In this document: positions 47,915 through 55,655 of the stretch, one piece after another
Position numbering within the stretch: position 1 is the stretch's first letter
Layout of the letters: each line of letters starts with the position of its first letter
Assembly (NCBI GenBank): GCA_963699825.1
Contig: CAVOVI010000013.1
Coordinates: 186,001 to 250,000, forward strand
DNA length: 64,000 bases
Source: SPDF01 sp963699825
GTDB lineage: Bacteria > Gemmatimonadota > Gemmatimonadetes > Gemmatimonadales > GWC2-71-9
Direction of reading: 5' to 3'
Position numbers and translations under genes: made by a program
Notes under the pieces: generated by a model
The model's input: the letters and a program-made list of their open reading frames with translations, nothing else
What the model was told of the DNA's origin: nothing
The model's database searches: none

Positions 47915-47954
47915 ATATAACACTCTTGTTACGAACGAATGTGTAGTGTCATAT
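47915..47954. promoter_or_regulatory. Inverted-repeat operator in the paaX-maoC divergent promoter region
   Basis: Half-sites ATATAACACT (47915-47924) and AGTGTCATAT (47945-47954) are 9/10 inverted, with 20 bases between them (30 bp centre to centre, about three helix turns). For the plus strand TTGTTA (47926-47931) and CATATT (47950-47955) are 18 apart and could be -35/-10. For the minus strand TTATAT overlaps the left half-site. This is the only AT-rich patch for several kb and is the obvious target for the PaaX-like protein. Confidence 0.7.
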
Positions 47955-48018
47955 TGATCCTGTCAAGGACGGCACCAAGACGGCAGCCGCGCAGCGGGTA
48001 CAACGAGAGGATCCGTCG

Positions 48019-48474
48019 ATGGGGATGTATTTCGAGGATTTTGAGGACGCCGGGGAGTTCGTGACGGCCTCCCGGGTCATTTCCGAGGCCGATGTGAGGG
48101 CCTTCGGGGAAGTCTCGGGGGACCGGAACCCGATCCACCTGGACCGGGAGGCGGCGATCCGGGCGGGGTTCACGGGCCCGATTGCCCACGGAGCGCTGGG
48201 GCTATCCGTGGCGACCGGCCTCGCCAGTCAATTGGAGCTCACCAGGGGGACACTCATCGCGCTGGTCGGAATCGCCTGGCGATTTCGGGGAGCGATCTAC
48301 TACGGGGACTCCGTCACCCTTCACCTCCGGGTATCCTCTCGACGGGCAACAGGAAACCCGGCGCGCGGACTGGTCACGCTGGCCGCCGAGCTGAAGAACC
48401 AGCGTGATGAGGTGGTGCAGGAGGGGGAATTCGTGGAGCTGATCGCACGACGTCCTGCGGAGGAATCACGATGA
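48019..48474 (+). CDS. MaoC-family dehydratase / (R)-hydratase
   Basis: 151 residues, hot-dog fold. The catalytic motif 'GDRNPIHLDREAA' (D-x4-H) and the family's 'AGFTGPIAHGALGLSVATGL' are present, followed by 'FRGAIYYGDSVTLHLRVS'. It hydrates or dehydrates 3-hydroxyacyl-CoA thioesters. Divergent from paaX across a shared operator, it may process acyl-CoA products of ring cleavage. The stop overlaps the next ATG (ATGA). Confidence 0.9.
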   Translation: MGMYFEDFEDAGEFVTASRVISEADVRAFGEVSGDRNPIHLDREAAIRAGFTGPIAHGALGLSVATGLASQLELTRGTLIALVGIAWRFRGAIYYGDSVTLHLRVSSRRATGNPARGLVTLAAELKNQRDEVVQEGEFVELIARRPAEESR

Positions 48475-49556
48475 ACAGGTCCCTGTCCTTGGTTGCGCTG
48501 GGTATGCTGGGGCTCCCCTCGCTCGCCCTTGCCCAGACCCCGTCCGGCTGGCGCGCGCACGACCTGACCCGCCCAAGGCCAGCGGTCGTCGCGCCGGGGC
48601 GGGAGGCTGCACCCGTCCCGCCGCCCTCCGATGCGGTGGTGCTCTTCGACGGGACTGGTGTCGAGGCCTGGAGGAATGCCAACGGGGAGGCGGCGGGTTG
48701 GGTGGTGCGCGAGGGGGCCATGGAGGCGGTGCCAGGCGCCGGGTTCGTCTACTCGCGGCAGGAGTTTGGTGATGTTCAGCTGCACATCGAGTGGGCGGCG
48801 CCGAACCCGCCGAAGGACTCGGGGCAGGGGCGGGGGAACAGCGGGGTGTTCCTCATGGGCAGCTACGAGCTACAGGTGCTCGATTCCTATCACAACGACA
48901 CCTACCCCGACGGGCAGGCCGGCGCCGCCTATGGCCAGTATCCCCCGCTGGTGAACGCCTCCCTCCCCCCAGGGAAATGGCAGTCATACGACATCGTCTT
49001 CCATCGGCCGCGCTTCGACTCTGCCGGGGTGCTCAGCACACCGGCCCGGATGACCGCGTTCCAGAACGGCGTGCTCATCCAGGACAATGTGGCGTTGTGG
49101 GGGCCCACGAACTGGCTGCAGGCAAATCCGTACGTCGTCGGGCCCCCGAGAGGCCCGATCGCGCTGCAGGATCACGGCAATCCGGTCCGCTATCGGAACA
49201 TCTGGGTCCGGGAGCTGCCGGAGGTGCCCCAGCCCACCCCCGATCCGCTGACTTCCGCGGCGGAAGTTCCTGTGGCCGCCCTGGACCGGATGGTGGGCAC
49301 CTACGCGAACGGTGGCATGGTGCTGGTCATTTCGAAGGCAGGGAGTGGGCTCAGGGTGAATCTGCCTGAAGGGCGGTGGCAGAGGCTGGTTCCGCTGTCG
49401 CCCAGCGAGTTTGCATTTGGCAGCACGGCCGCGACGCTGACCGTATCGTCGGCCCCCGATGGCGCGCCCGCCAAACTCACCTTCAGGATGGGTGATACGG
49501 CGTTCGATCTGAGCCCAGTGACGGATCCGTCGAGCGGAGGCGGTCCGGTTCGCTAG
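48471..49556 (+). CDS. Secreted DUF1080 (3-keto-disaccharide hydrolase-like) protein
   Basis: 361 residues with a signal peptide ending SLALAQ. Jelly-roll DUF1080 domain: 'DAVVLFDGTGVEAWRNANGE', 'GWVVREGAMEAVPGAGFVYS', 'GNSGVFLMGSYELQVLDSYH' and 'GPIALQDHGNPVRYRNIWVR'. The C-terminal 90 residues form a small extra beta domain. Family members act on sugars outside the cytoplasm. No link with the CoA pathway is evident, despite the 4-base overlap with the MaoC gene. Confidence 0.9.
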   Translation: MNRSLSLVALGMLGLPSLALAQTPSGWRAHDLTRPRPAVVAPGREAAPVPPPSDAVVLFDGTGVEAWRNANGEAAGWVVREGAMEAVPGAGFVYSRQEFGDVQLHIEWAAPNPPKDSGQGRGNSGVFLMGSYELQVLDSYHNDTYPDGQAGAAYGQYPPLVNASLPPGKWQSYDIVFHRPRFDSAGVLSTPARMTAFQNGVLIQDNVALWGPTNWLQANPYVVGPPRGPIALQDHGNPVRYRNIWVRELPEVPQPTPDPLTSAAEVPVAALDRMVGTYANGGMVLVISKAGSGLRVNLPEGRWQRLVPLSPSEFAFGSTAATLTVSSAPDGAPAKLTFRMGDTAFDLSPVTDPSSGGGPVR

Positions 49557-49795
49557 TGATCCAAAATGGGGTGCGAAGTCTGTGCGAGTGTACACTCACT
49601 CGCGTAAACGCTACTAAGTCGCTTTAGGCTACCGCTTGTATCTCATTGATATACAGTGAGATATATGATTGCCAGATGGAATATGCCAAAGTTCTGGCGC
49701 CTGGGCCAATATCGTTGGAAGCTCTACGGATCGCGTGAAATGAGCGCTTGCTCACATCGTTGATCGCGGCCCAACGCCCCAGGGCACGGCCAAGC
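49557..49795. other. AT-richer gene-free gap with two inverted repeats
   Basis: About 240 bases of lower GC between convergent genes. Contains GCGAGTG (49584-49590) / CACTCGC (49597-49603), and TATCTCA (49639-49645) / TGAGATA (49657-49663). I see no gene, T-tract terminator or tRNA. Base composition differs from both sides, so it may be a small acquired fragment or scar. Confidence 0.6.
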
Positions 49796-50884
49796 TCAGG
49801 GCGATGGCCGGGGGTCCATCCTGACGATCTTCCCTCCCGGGCCGACCAGCCACCCCCGACCTCCCTTGCCCATCCCGACGCTCCAGAAGTTCCCGGTGTC
49901 CAGCAACCGCCATGTCCGGGCATCGTCCCACGAGACCGCCACGCCCTTCGGGCCGACGGCGACCAGCACCGCCTGCCCGTTATCCCGGGAGTAGGAGGAA
50001 CCGTACACCGCGCCGGGGAAGGGAACCGGAGTCCCCTCCTGCCAGGTGACCCCGCCGTCGGAGGTGACGGCGACGTTCATCGAGAAGGTGTCCGGCTTGG
50101 CGATGTTGCCTCCCATAGCCACGCCGTTCTTGTCATCGCGGAACGCCACGGTGGCAATGCCCGCCGATGCGCTGGCGGGGATCGGTGTGTCGGCGCTCCT
50201 CCAGCTTCGTCCCTCGTCCGTCGTTCGGATCACGCGCGCATGGCCGTCCACCGCAGCACCGGTACCAAACCAGGCGAGCTTGTCGCCACGAGTGACCAGG
50301 CAGGTGCCGCTGGCCGCAAACGAGCCCTCACCCGGTCGAGCGGCAGGGCTGGCTGCCTCCGAGAGCAGCCCCCAGCTCTTCCCGTCCCGTGTGGCTAGCA
50401 CCGGGAAGATGCCATCCACCCCATCGCTCAGCGCGATGCCGTGCTTGTCGTCCCAGAATCCCATGCAGTCGTAGAACGCCTTCGAGCTCCCGTTCCGGAA
50501 CTGCTGCGTCCAGTTTTTCCCGGCGTCGTCCGAATACCAGATCTGGGACGCCGGCCCGGTGCCGGCACTCATGAGCCAGACCCGCTTGGCGTCGAGGGCG
50601 TGCAGGTCGCGGAACTGGAGTGAGTCGGCGCCGGGTACGACTCCCGCGGTCCAGGTGGCGCCACCGTCCTCCGTCCGCGCCCATGTCCCGCCATGCCCGC
50701 TGACCCAGACAACGTCGTTGCTGACGACACTGACCGCCTGCAGCAACTGGCGGGTGGCCACACTCTGCGCGGTCAACACAGGTGGCGCCGTCCCGGCGGG
50801 CGCTACGTTGACCGGATTGGGGGACGAAGAGCATGCCGAGGTGAGGCCGATGACGGTGGCGAGGGCGAACGGGATCAGTCGCAT
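49796..50884 (-). CDS. Lipoprotein with BNR/Ycf48-like propeller repeats
   Basis: 362 residues from ATG 50884. Leader with lipobox 'IGLTSAC'. The mature part has Asp-box motifs 'WARTEDGGATWTAGVVPG', 'IWYSDDAGKNWTQQFRNG', 'VIRTTDEGRSWRSADTPI', 'AVTSDGGVTWQEGTPVPF' and 'AVSWDDARTWRLLDTGNF', making a propeller like the plant/cyanobacterial photosystem assembly factor Ycf48 and many bacterial oxidoreductase-annotated proteins. No photosystem genes are here; a scaffolding or carbohydrate-binding role is possible. Confidence 0.85.
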   Translation of the reverse strand: MRLIPFALATVIGLTSACSSSPNPVNVAPAGTAPPVLTAQSVATRQLLQAVSVVSNDVVWVSGHGGTWARTEDGGATWTAGVVPGADSLQFRDLHALDAKRVWLMSAGTGPASQIWYSDDAGKNWTQQFRNGSSKAFYDCMGFWDDKHGIALSDGVDGIFPVLATRDGKSWGLLSEAASPAARPGEGSFAASGTCLVTRGDKLAWFGTGAAVDGHARVIRTTDEGRSWRSADTPIPASASAGIATVAFRDDKNGVAMGGNIAKPDTFSMNVAVTSDGGVTWQEGTPVPFPGAVYGSSYSRDNGQAVLVAVGPKGVAVSWDDARTWRLLDTGNFWSVGMGKGGRGWLVGPGGKIVRMDPRPSP

Positions 50885-50904
50885 CGTGACTCCGGGGCGG
50901 TGGG

Positions 50905-51309
50905 TCACACCCGTCGAATGGCGGCGGGCTCCGATGGCGCGGAAAAATCCGTCTCCACCGGGGGACGAAAGCAAAGGTCAAACGCGAGGAAGAGCACCTT
51001 GGAGAAGGGCAGGAACAGGAACGGAATCAGAAGCATCAGCACCACGCCTCCGACCGTAATCAGCGTCCACGGCGGGGTCGGCCAGGTCGCCACGACGACG
51101 GCGGCCGCGGCGGCGGCGAAGCACAGTTCCGATGCCACGATATTGAACATGTATGACCCGACCCAGTACCCCTCCTCCCCTCGCTCGAATCGCAGTCCGC
51201 AGGTCGGGCAGCTCGGTGCCAGCTGGAACCACGACAGCAGGACGGGGCCACCCCCGCAGGCTGGGCACCGAAGCCGAAGTGCCCGCCGGAACATCCGCCA
51301 ACGGTTCAC
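50905..51309 (-). CDS. DUF983 membrane protein
   Basis: 134 residues. N-terminal zinc ribbon 'RLRCPACGGGPVLLSWFQLA' plus 'SCPTCGLRFERGEEGYWVGS', then two membrane helices ('LCFAAAAAAVVVATW' and 'LITVGGVVLMLLIPFLFLPF'). This is the DUF983 layout. Some family genes occur with cytochrome oxidases, but here the oxidase operon is 7 kb away. The start overlaps the upstream gene's stop by 4 bases. Confidence 0.9.
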   Translation of the reverse strand: MNRWRMFRRALRLRCPACGGGPVLLSWFQLAPSCPTCGLRFERGEEGYWVGSYMFNIVASELCFAAAAAAVVVATWPTPPWTLITVGGVVLMLLIPFLFLPFSKVLFLAFDLCFRPPVETDFSAPSEPAAIRRV

Positions 51310-51836
51310 GTCGCCTCGTCCCGCACCACCATGATCGGGGCATCCTCCGGAAGCCAGACACCGGGGAACGCTCGGACATCGGCGGTGAGGATCGGGCGAG
51401 GCGGGCCAGCGGCGACGCGCTGCAGGCCATCATGACCGAATTGCAGGTAATAGAGAGTCGGTCCCGCGTTGCGGGCATGCTCGGCGACGAACGCGGCGAA
51501 CGCCTTCGGCCAATGCCCTGCCGGTCGTGCCCGTTGCTCGAGTGCCCGGCGGTGGACGCCCAGCGCGCGAAGGACCTGGTCACGGCTGTAGCCGAGTTCA
51601 CGGTACCGCGCGCGCAGCCGGGCCTCGTCCTCGCCTGCCGGAGTCCTCCGCTCCGTCACCAGGTCGCATGAACAGGCACCCCGGAGCACTCGGGCAACGG
51701 TTTGCGCGTCGGGATGGAGCGCTCGGAGTTCCCCCTGTTCGGTCGGCGGCAAGAGGTCCGCCGTCAGCCCCTGGGGGAGCATCGAGCGCACCTCACTGAG
51801 AGTGAGCGGGCTCGCGACATAGAGGAAGAAACACAT
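51306..51836 (-). CDS. Hypothetical protein with Cys pair
   Basis: 176 residues, soluble. Notable features are 'SEVRSMLPQGLTADLLPP', a Cys pair in 'VLRGACSCDLVTER', an Arg-rich middle and a C-terminal 'AGPTLYYLQFGHDGLQRVAA'. I do not recognise a family. It is coupled to the DUF983 gene by overlap, so a shared role is likely. Confidence 0.7.
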   Translation of the reverse strand: MCFFLYVASPLTLSEVRSMLPQGLTADLLPPTEQGELRALHPDAQTVARVLRGACSCDLVTERRTPAGEDEARLRARYRELGYSRDQVLRALGVHRRALEQRARPAGHWPKAFAAFVAEHARNAGPTLYYLQFGHDGLQRVAAGPPRPILTADVRAFPGVWLPEDAPIMVVRDEAT

Positions 51837-51877
51837 GATGGTCCAGTGGAAGCGAGTGGTGCTGGCGTTGCGGGGGC

Positions 51878-52249
51878 TCAGCTGGTCAGTTCGGAGTTGG
51901 GCCGCCGTCGCTCCGCCCTCCCCTGAAGGATAAGCGCTGCGGCCTCTCCTGCCTGCCCCCCGCGCCGGACCATCTGCTCCAGGGTGGCAGTCTCTTCGTC
52001 CTTCAGCTTCGCAGCCAGGATGACGATCATCTGCCCCCGCTCGGCGGCCTCGCGCTGCTCCCGGATCCGCTGCCGCGTCTGCCAGGCGAGCAGGGCGATC
52101 AGGACGAGGAGAGCAACGAACAGTGCGAGCCCGAGGAAGGCGAATTCCCCCGGGAGGACACGACGAAAGCCGGCCACGGCCAGCGCGAGCGAGAGCGCCG
52201 CCGCGACCGCCGCCAGCCTGCTCAATGCGCGATTGGCCGTGTATGCCAT
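51878..52249 (-). CDS. Hypothetical membrane protein with C-terminal helix
   Basis: 123 residues: two N-terminal membrane helices ('LSRLAAVAAALSLALAVAGF' and 'FLGLALFVALLVLIALLAWQ') and a charged helical tail rich in Arg and Glu. Lies 7 bases downstream of the GroES-like gene. No family recognised. Confidence 0.65.
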   Translation of the reverse strand: MAYTANRALSRLAAVAAALSLALAVAGFRRVLPGEFAFLGLALFVALLVLIALLAWQTRQRIREQREAAERGQMIVILAAKLKDEETATLEQMVRRGGQAGEAAALILQGRAERRRPNSELTS

Positions 52250-52256
52250 TGTGCGG

Positions 52257-52628
52257 CTAGATGGGGAGATCCTCGCGCACCAGCACGAGGATGGCTGCGA
52301 GTGGAACGACCAGGTACTTCCGCTCTTCGAAGGTGATCTCTACGGCGGCCTTGCGGAAGAAGATGGCGGTGTCCCCGACCCTGGCCTGCATCGGCCGATG
52401 ACGGGTCTGGTCTCGCTTCGCCGCCTTCCATGGCTCTTCGTCCAACGTACTGAAGTCCGGCATCGGTTCGCCGGGGCCGGTTGCGACGATCAATCCCGCC
52501 TGGACCTGCTGTCCCTCCATGGCCGAGGCCGGGAGGTAGAGGCCGACCCGCGTGCGCTCCTCCCCTTCCTCGGGGGTGATGAGCACCCGGTCACCGACAA
52601 CGAGCAATTGCTTCTTGGGGAATTCCAT
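52257..52628 (-). CDS. GroES-like co-chaperonin fold protein
   Basis: 123 residues. GroES pattern at the N-terminus ('LLVVGDRVLITPEEGEERTR' and 'VGLYLPASAMEGQQVQAGLI' with 'VATGPGEP') and at the C-terminus ('ARVGDTAIFFRKAAVEITFE'). About 25 extra residues sit in the middle, and no groEL is adjacent. It is probably a divergent single-copy relative and not the housekeeping GroES. It follows greA by 19 bases on the same strand. Confidence 0.8.
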   Translation of the reverse strand: MEFPKKQLLVVGDRVLITPEEGEERTRVGLYLPASAMEGQQVQAGLIVATGPGEPMPDFSTLDEEPWKAAKRDQTRHRPMQARVGDTAIFFRKAAVEITFEERKYLVVPLAAILVLVREDLPI

Positions 52629-52647
52629 GGTCGCTCCAGGGCGTGGA

Positions 52648-53115
52648 CTACATCTGGTGAGCCGTCACCAGTTCCGTCACGCGGAGCCGTCGGGTCATGC
52701 GGGGGAGGCGGAGTTCCACCTCATCGCCGACCCTCCTGTCCACGAGCGCTCGCCCGAGCGGCGAGGCAAACGAGACGTGGCCGTCCTCCAGGTCCATCAT
52801 CTCGGCGAGGACCAACATGTAGGTGTCGGTCTCCTTGCTGTCGAGGTCCAGCACGGTCACCCGCGAGCCGAGCCCCACCCGGTCGGTCGGCGTCTCCGTG
52901 CCGGCAAGGTCGTTCAGCTGGCTCAGCCGGTGATGAAGTTGTCCGAGTCGTGCCTGCACGAACTGCTGCCGCTCGAGCGCGGCCTTGTACTCGGAGTTCT
53001 CACGCAGATCCCCCATCTCGACGGCCTGGGCGATAGCCTGCGGCAGTGTGACGGTGAGCTCATGGGTGAGAGCCTCGATCTCGTGACCGAGTTTCTCCCG
53101 CATTTCCGTGATCAT
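52648..53115 (-). CDS. greA: Transcript cleavage factor GreA/GreB
   Basis: 155 residues from ATG 53115; a TTG at 53130 is possible but sits on the leader terminator's T tract. N-terminal coiled coil with the tip motif 'EMGDLRENSEYKAALERQQF' (the DLxEN acidic pair that places Mg2+ in the polymerase channel), and a C-terminal FKBP-like domain ('VTVLDLDSKETDTYMLV', 'SFASPLGRALVDRRVGDEVE'). It rescues backtracked RNA polymerase. A terminator stands directly in its leader. Confidence 0.93.
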   Translation of the reverse strand: MITEMREKLGHEIEALTHELTVTLPQAIAQAVEMGDLRENSEYKAALERQQFVQARLGQLHHRLSQLNDLAGTETPTDRVGLGSRVTVLDLDSKETDTYMLVLAEMMDLEDGHVSFASPLGRALVDRRVGDEVELRLPRMTRRLRVTELVTAHQM

Positions 53116-53128
53116 GGGCGGTTCCGAC

Positions 53129-53171
53129 AAAAAAAGGACGTGCCCGAGAGAAGATCTCTCTCATCGGGCAC
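53129..53171 (-). terminator. Leader terminator (attenuator) just upstream of greA
   Basis: On the minus strand GTGCCCGA (53171-53164) pairs with TCGGGCAC (53147-53140). The stem is extended by a further 4-bp GAGA/TCTC part past one bulged base, then GTCC and a run of seven Ts (53135-53129). It is a textbook intrinsic terminator aimed at the greA start 14 bases on. No gene ends close by upstream on this strand, so it fits premature termination in the greA leader. Confidence 0.75.
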
Positions 53172-53270
53172 TTGCAGGATTCTGATATCAAAGATGCGAC
53201 ACTCGGCTGGATTTGGACAGGTGCCGGGGTAACTGCATGTTCCACAAAGTGTTGGGGCTCCACCCCGATC

Positions 53271-53363
53271 GTCACCCCGGCGAAGGCGGGGGTCTCACCC
53301 GAGCGTCACCCCGGCGAAGGCCGGGGTCTCGCCTGATCGTCACCCCGGCGAAAGCCGGGGTCC
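53271..53363. repeat. Three tandem 34-bp REP-like palindromic units
   Basis: Copies start at 53271, 53305 and 53339, exactly 34 bp apart. Each carries a palindrome of the form ACCCCGGCGAAGGCCGGGGT with 1-3 base differences, followed by a variable 10-bp linker. Similar GTCACCCCGGCGAAGGCCGGGGTC repeats are widespread interspersed elements in proteobacteria. The rest of 53172-53570 has no gene I can support. Confidence 0.85.
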
Positions 53364-53418
53364 ATGGTAAGCCGATCGCCCGATGCGGGTCGCATCCCCA
53401 TGCGCGGACGCACCGACC

Positions 53419-53440
53419 GGGGTGGGCATATGCCCACCCC
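53419..53440. repeat. 22-bp perfect palindrome
   Basis: GGGGTGGGCATATGCCCACC followed by CC reads the same on both strands. It lies in the repeat-rich gap between greA and the aminotransferase gene, 130 bases beyond the latter's stop on the minus strand. It could be that gene's terminator or another short dispersed palindrome. Confidence 0.75.
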
Positions 53441-53570
53441 TATTCAAACAGATTCGCCCATACGCGCCGGATGCCGTAGCTCCCCGCGGTTGGCCAATTC
53501 CATGAGGCTACCTCTTGACGCGCTCGCTGGGCGATTCACCTTCGGCCCCGCTTCCCCGCTTCCCGCTTCC

Positions 53571-54862
53571 TTACCCGGCCATCTCCTTCAGCAGCCCCAG
53601 TGCCTTGTCTACTTCGTCCGGCGAATTGTAGATGTGGCAGGCGTGGCGGACGCCGATGTCGCCCATGCTGCGGACCCGGACCTTGCCCCGCTCCCAGAGG
53701 TAGTCCTGAATTTCCCCGCCGGTCTTGTTCTTCAGGCCATAGACCGTCGTGGCGCAGGTGAGGTCGGGATGTGTCGGCGACACGAAGGTTGCGCCTGGAA
53801 TGCTGGACAGTCCGGTCCGGAGTCGGTCGGCCAGGGCGAAGTCACGTTTCTGGATCTTCATCGAGCCGATCTGGTTGTGGAAATCGACGGCGACGCCGAG
53901 GCCGAGGAGGAGGCTCAGGTTGCCGGTGCCGTACTGCATCAGCCGGAACATCGGGTCGGCCTGGTCGTCCCAGGCGCTCGAGGCGAGCGTGGCCCACAGC
54001 TCCTTCTGCCGTTCGGGGCGCACATAGAGAAGGCCGGTGCCCTTGGGCCCGAGCATCCACTTGTGCGGGGAGGCGAAGAAGGCGTCGCAGCCGAGGGATT
54101 GGACGTCCACGGCGAGGTGCCCCAGCGATTGGGCGCCGTCCACGACGCTCCAGATGTTGCGCTCGCGCGCGAGCGCGGACAATTGCGCAACGGGGTATCG
54201 GATGGCCCGCGAACTCGAAATGTGCGGGATGGCCCACACCCGGGTGCGAGGTGTCGTGGCGTCGAGGTAGAGCTGGACCAACTGGTCCGGGGACTGCGGG
54301 AGGTGTCGGCACGGTGACCACCTTGACCACGATCCCGTCGCGGCTGGCGCGCAGGTCGTAGCCCATCCGGCCGCCGGGATGGGCCTGGTCGGTGACGACG
54401 ACCTCGTCTCCCGGCTTCAGGTCGAGTCCGTTGGCCACGAAGTTCATCCCGAAGGTGGCGTTCATGGTCAGAGCGACATCGTGGCCGGTGCAGTTCAGTA
54501 CGGTGGCCACCTTGTCGCGGCTTGGCATTTCGGGGTAATACCCCGTGAAGAAGTTCTCGTGGCCCGCCTTGTAGTCCCACTCGGCGATGTCGCGATTGAC
54601 GTGCTGGATGCTGGCGATGACCGTCTCCTGAACCGCGCGAGGACTCGAGCCGAGCGTGGCGGTGTTGAAGAAGGCCTGGTCGCGTCGGGATGGTGAACTG
54701 GGTGCGGAGCGCTCGCCAGTACGCCTCGTCGTCCAGCGCGCCGAGATCAGCAGGCATCAACGGCCGCGCCTCGGCCGGACGATGAGACCCGAAGATCGGA
54801 ACGGGCAGGGTGGCGGCAAGGGGCAGCGACAGGAACCCGAGGAAGGAGCGGCGAGTTGTCAC
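53571..54862 (-). CDS. Tat-exported aminotransferase class V-fold protein (frame broken about twice)
   Basis: About 430 residues after joining. The leader 'MTTRRSFLGFLSLPLAATLP' carries the twin-arginine motif. PLP-fold blocks: 'ALTMNATFGMNFVANGLDLK', 'PGDEVVVTDQAHPGGRMGYD', 'SVVDGAQSLGHLAVDVQSLG' with the cofactor Asp, and 'CDAFFASPHKWMLGPKGTGL' with the Schiff-base Lys. The pattern is that of isopenicillin-N-epimerase-like (CefD) proteins. The frame changes near 54680-54690 and near 54295-54305; the last 236 residues are intact. Export of a PLP enzyme by Tat is known for this subgroup. Substrate unknown. Confidence 0.87.
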
Positions 54863-54960
54863 AGGGCACCATTCGTAAGGGATCTCCCAGAATCGGGCTC
54901 AAACCGCGACTCCGCAAGGCCCCTCTCCCGGTGTGCGACCGCCGGGCTTACTCTCCCCCT

Positions 54961-55644
54961 ATGCGAAACGCACTCCTCCTCCTCGTTCTTGGGCTGCCCT
55001 CCGTCCTCGGAGCCCAGGCCGCCGTGGCCAACGCCGACTCGCAGACAGTGGCTCCCGATATCCTCGCGGAGCAGCTTCTCGTCGACGTCCGTTCCCTCGA
55101 CAGCACCATCCGGGTGGACGCCAGGTACTCCGGCCCAGACAACTTCACCGGCGCCCCCCTCCCGGGGTACAACGCCAACCGGGCGCTCCTCCGCCGCGAG
55201 GCGGCCGAGGCGCTGGTCCGTGTGCAGCAGCGGCTGGCGGCCGACGGGCTCGGCCTCAAGATCTGGGACGGGTACCGACCGGTCCGGGCCACCCAAGCGA
55301 TGGTCGCCTGGACCGAACGCACCAACCAGACCTGGCTGCTCGATTCGGGATACATCGCCCGGCGGAGCCGACACAATCAGGGTGTGGCGGTAGACCTGAC
55401 GCTGGTGGATCTGCACTCGGGGGTCGAGGTGCAAATGGGAACGCCGTACGACACCTTCGGCGACGAAGCCCATACCGCCAACGCGACTGGCGCCGTGAAA
55501 CAGTCCAGAGATCATCTCGTAGAGGCCATGTCCCTGGAAGGATTCACCAATTACACGATGGAGTGGTGGCACTTCTCGATCGCGGTTGAGGACCCCGTGC
55601 CCTTCGACCTCGTGATTCGCGCCGCTCCGCCCACACCTCACTGA
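54961..55644 (+). CDS. D-alanyl-D-alanine dipeptidase (VanX/DdpX family), exported
   Basis: 227 residues from ATG 54961 with a signal peptide ending in VLGAQA. Zinc-peptidase motifs of family M15D: 'RRSRHNQGVAVDLTLV' (S-x-H-x6-D) and 'YTMEWWHFSI' (E-x2-H), plus the substrate Arg in 'IWDGYRPVRATQAM'. It cleaves D-Ala-D-Ala. No vanA, vanH or regulatory genes are nearby, so peptidoglycan recycling is more likely than vancomycin resistance. The next gene starts 11 bases downstream. Confidence 0.93.
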   Translation: MRNALLLLVLGLPSVLGAQAAVANADSQTVAPDILAEQLLVDVRSLDSTIRVDARYSGPDNFTGAPLPGYNANRALLRREAAEALVRVQQRLAADGLGLKIWDGYRPVRATQAMVAWTERTNQTWLLDSGYIARRSRHNQGVAVDLTLVDLHSGVEVQMGTPYDTFGDEAHTANATGAVKQSRDHLVEAMSLEGFTNYTMEWWHFSIAVEDPVPFDLVIRAAPPTPH

Positions 55645-55655
55645 CGGACCCCGCC

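Noticed and set aside
49624..49923. 99-codon minus-strand frame
   Set aside because: Most of it is antisense-type low-complexity sequence overlapping the end of the propeller lipoprotein gene in another frame, and no ribosome site or family is seen.
53271..53363. CRISPR array
   Set aside because: Units are palindromic with linkers of only about 10-14 bases, the period is 34 bp including the repeat, and no cas genes are nearby.
54961..55644. Vancomycin resistance
   Set aside because: Only a VanX-like dipeptidase is present. vanH, vanA and vanRS are absent and the enzyme is exported, unlike resistance VanX.
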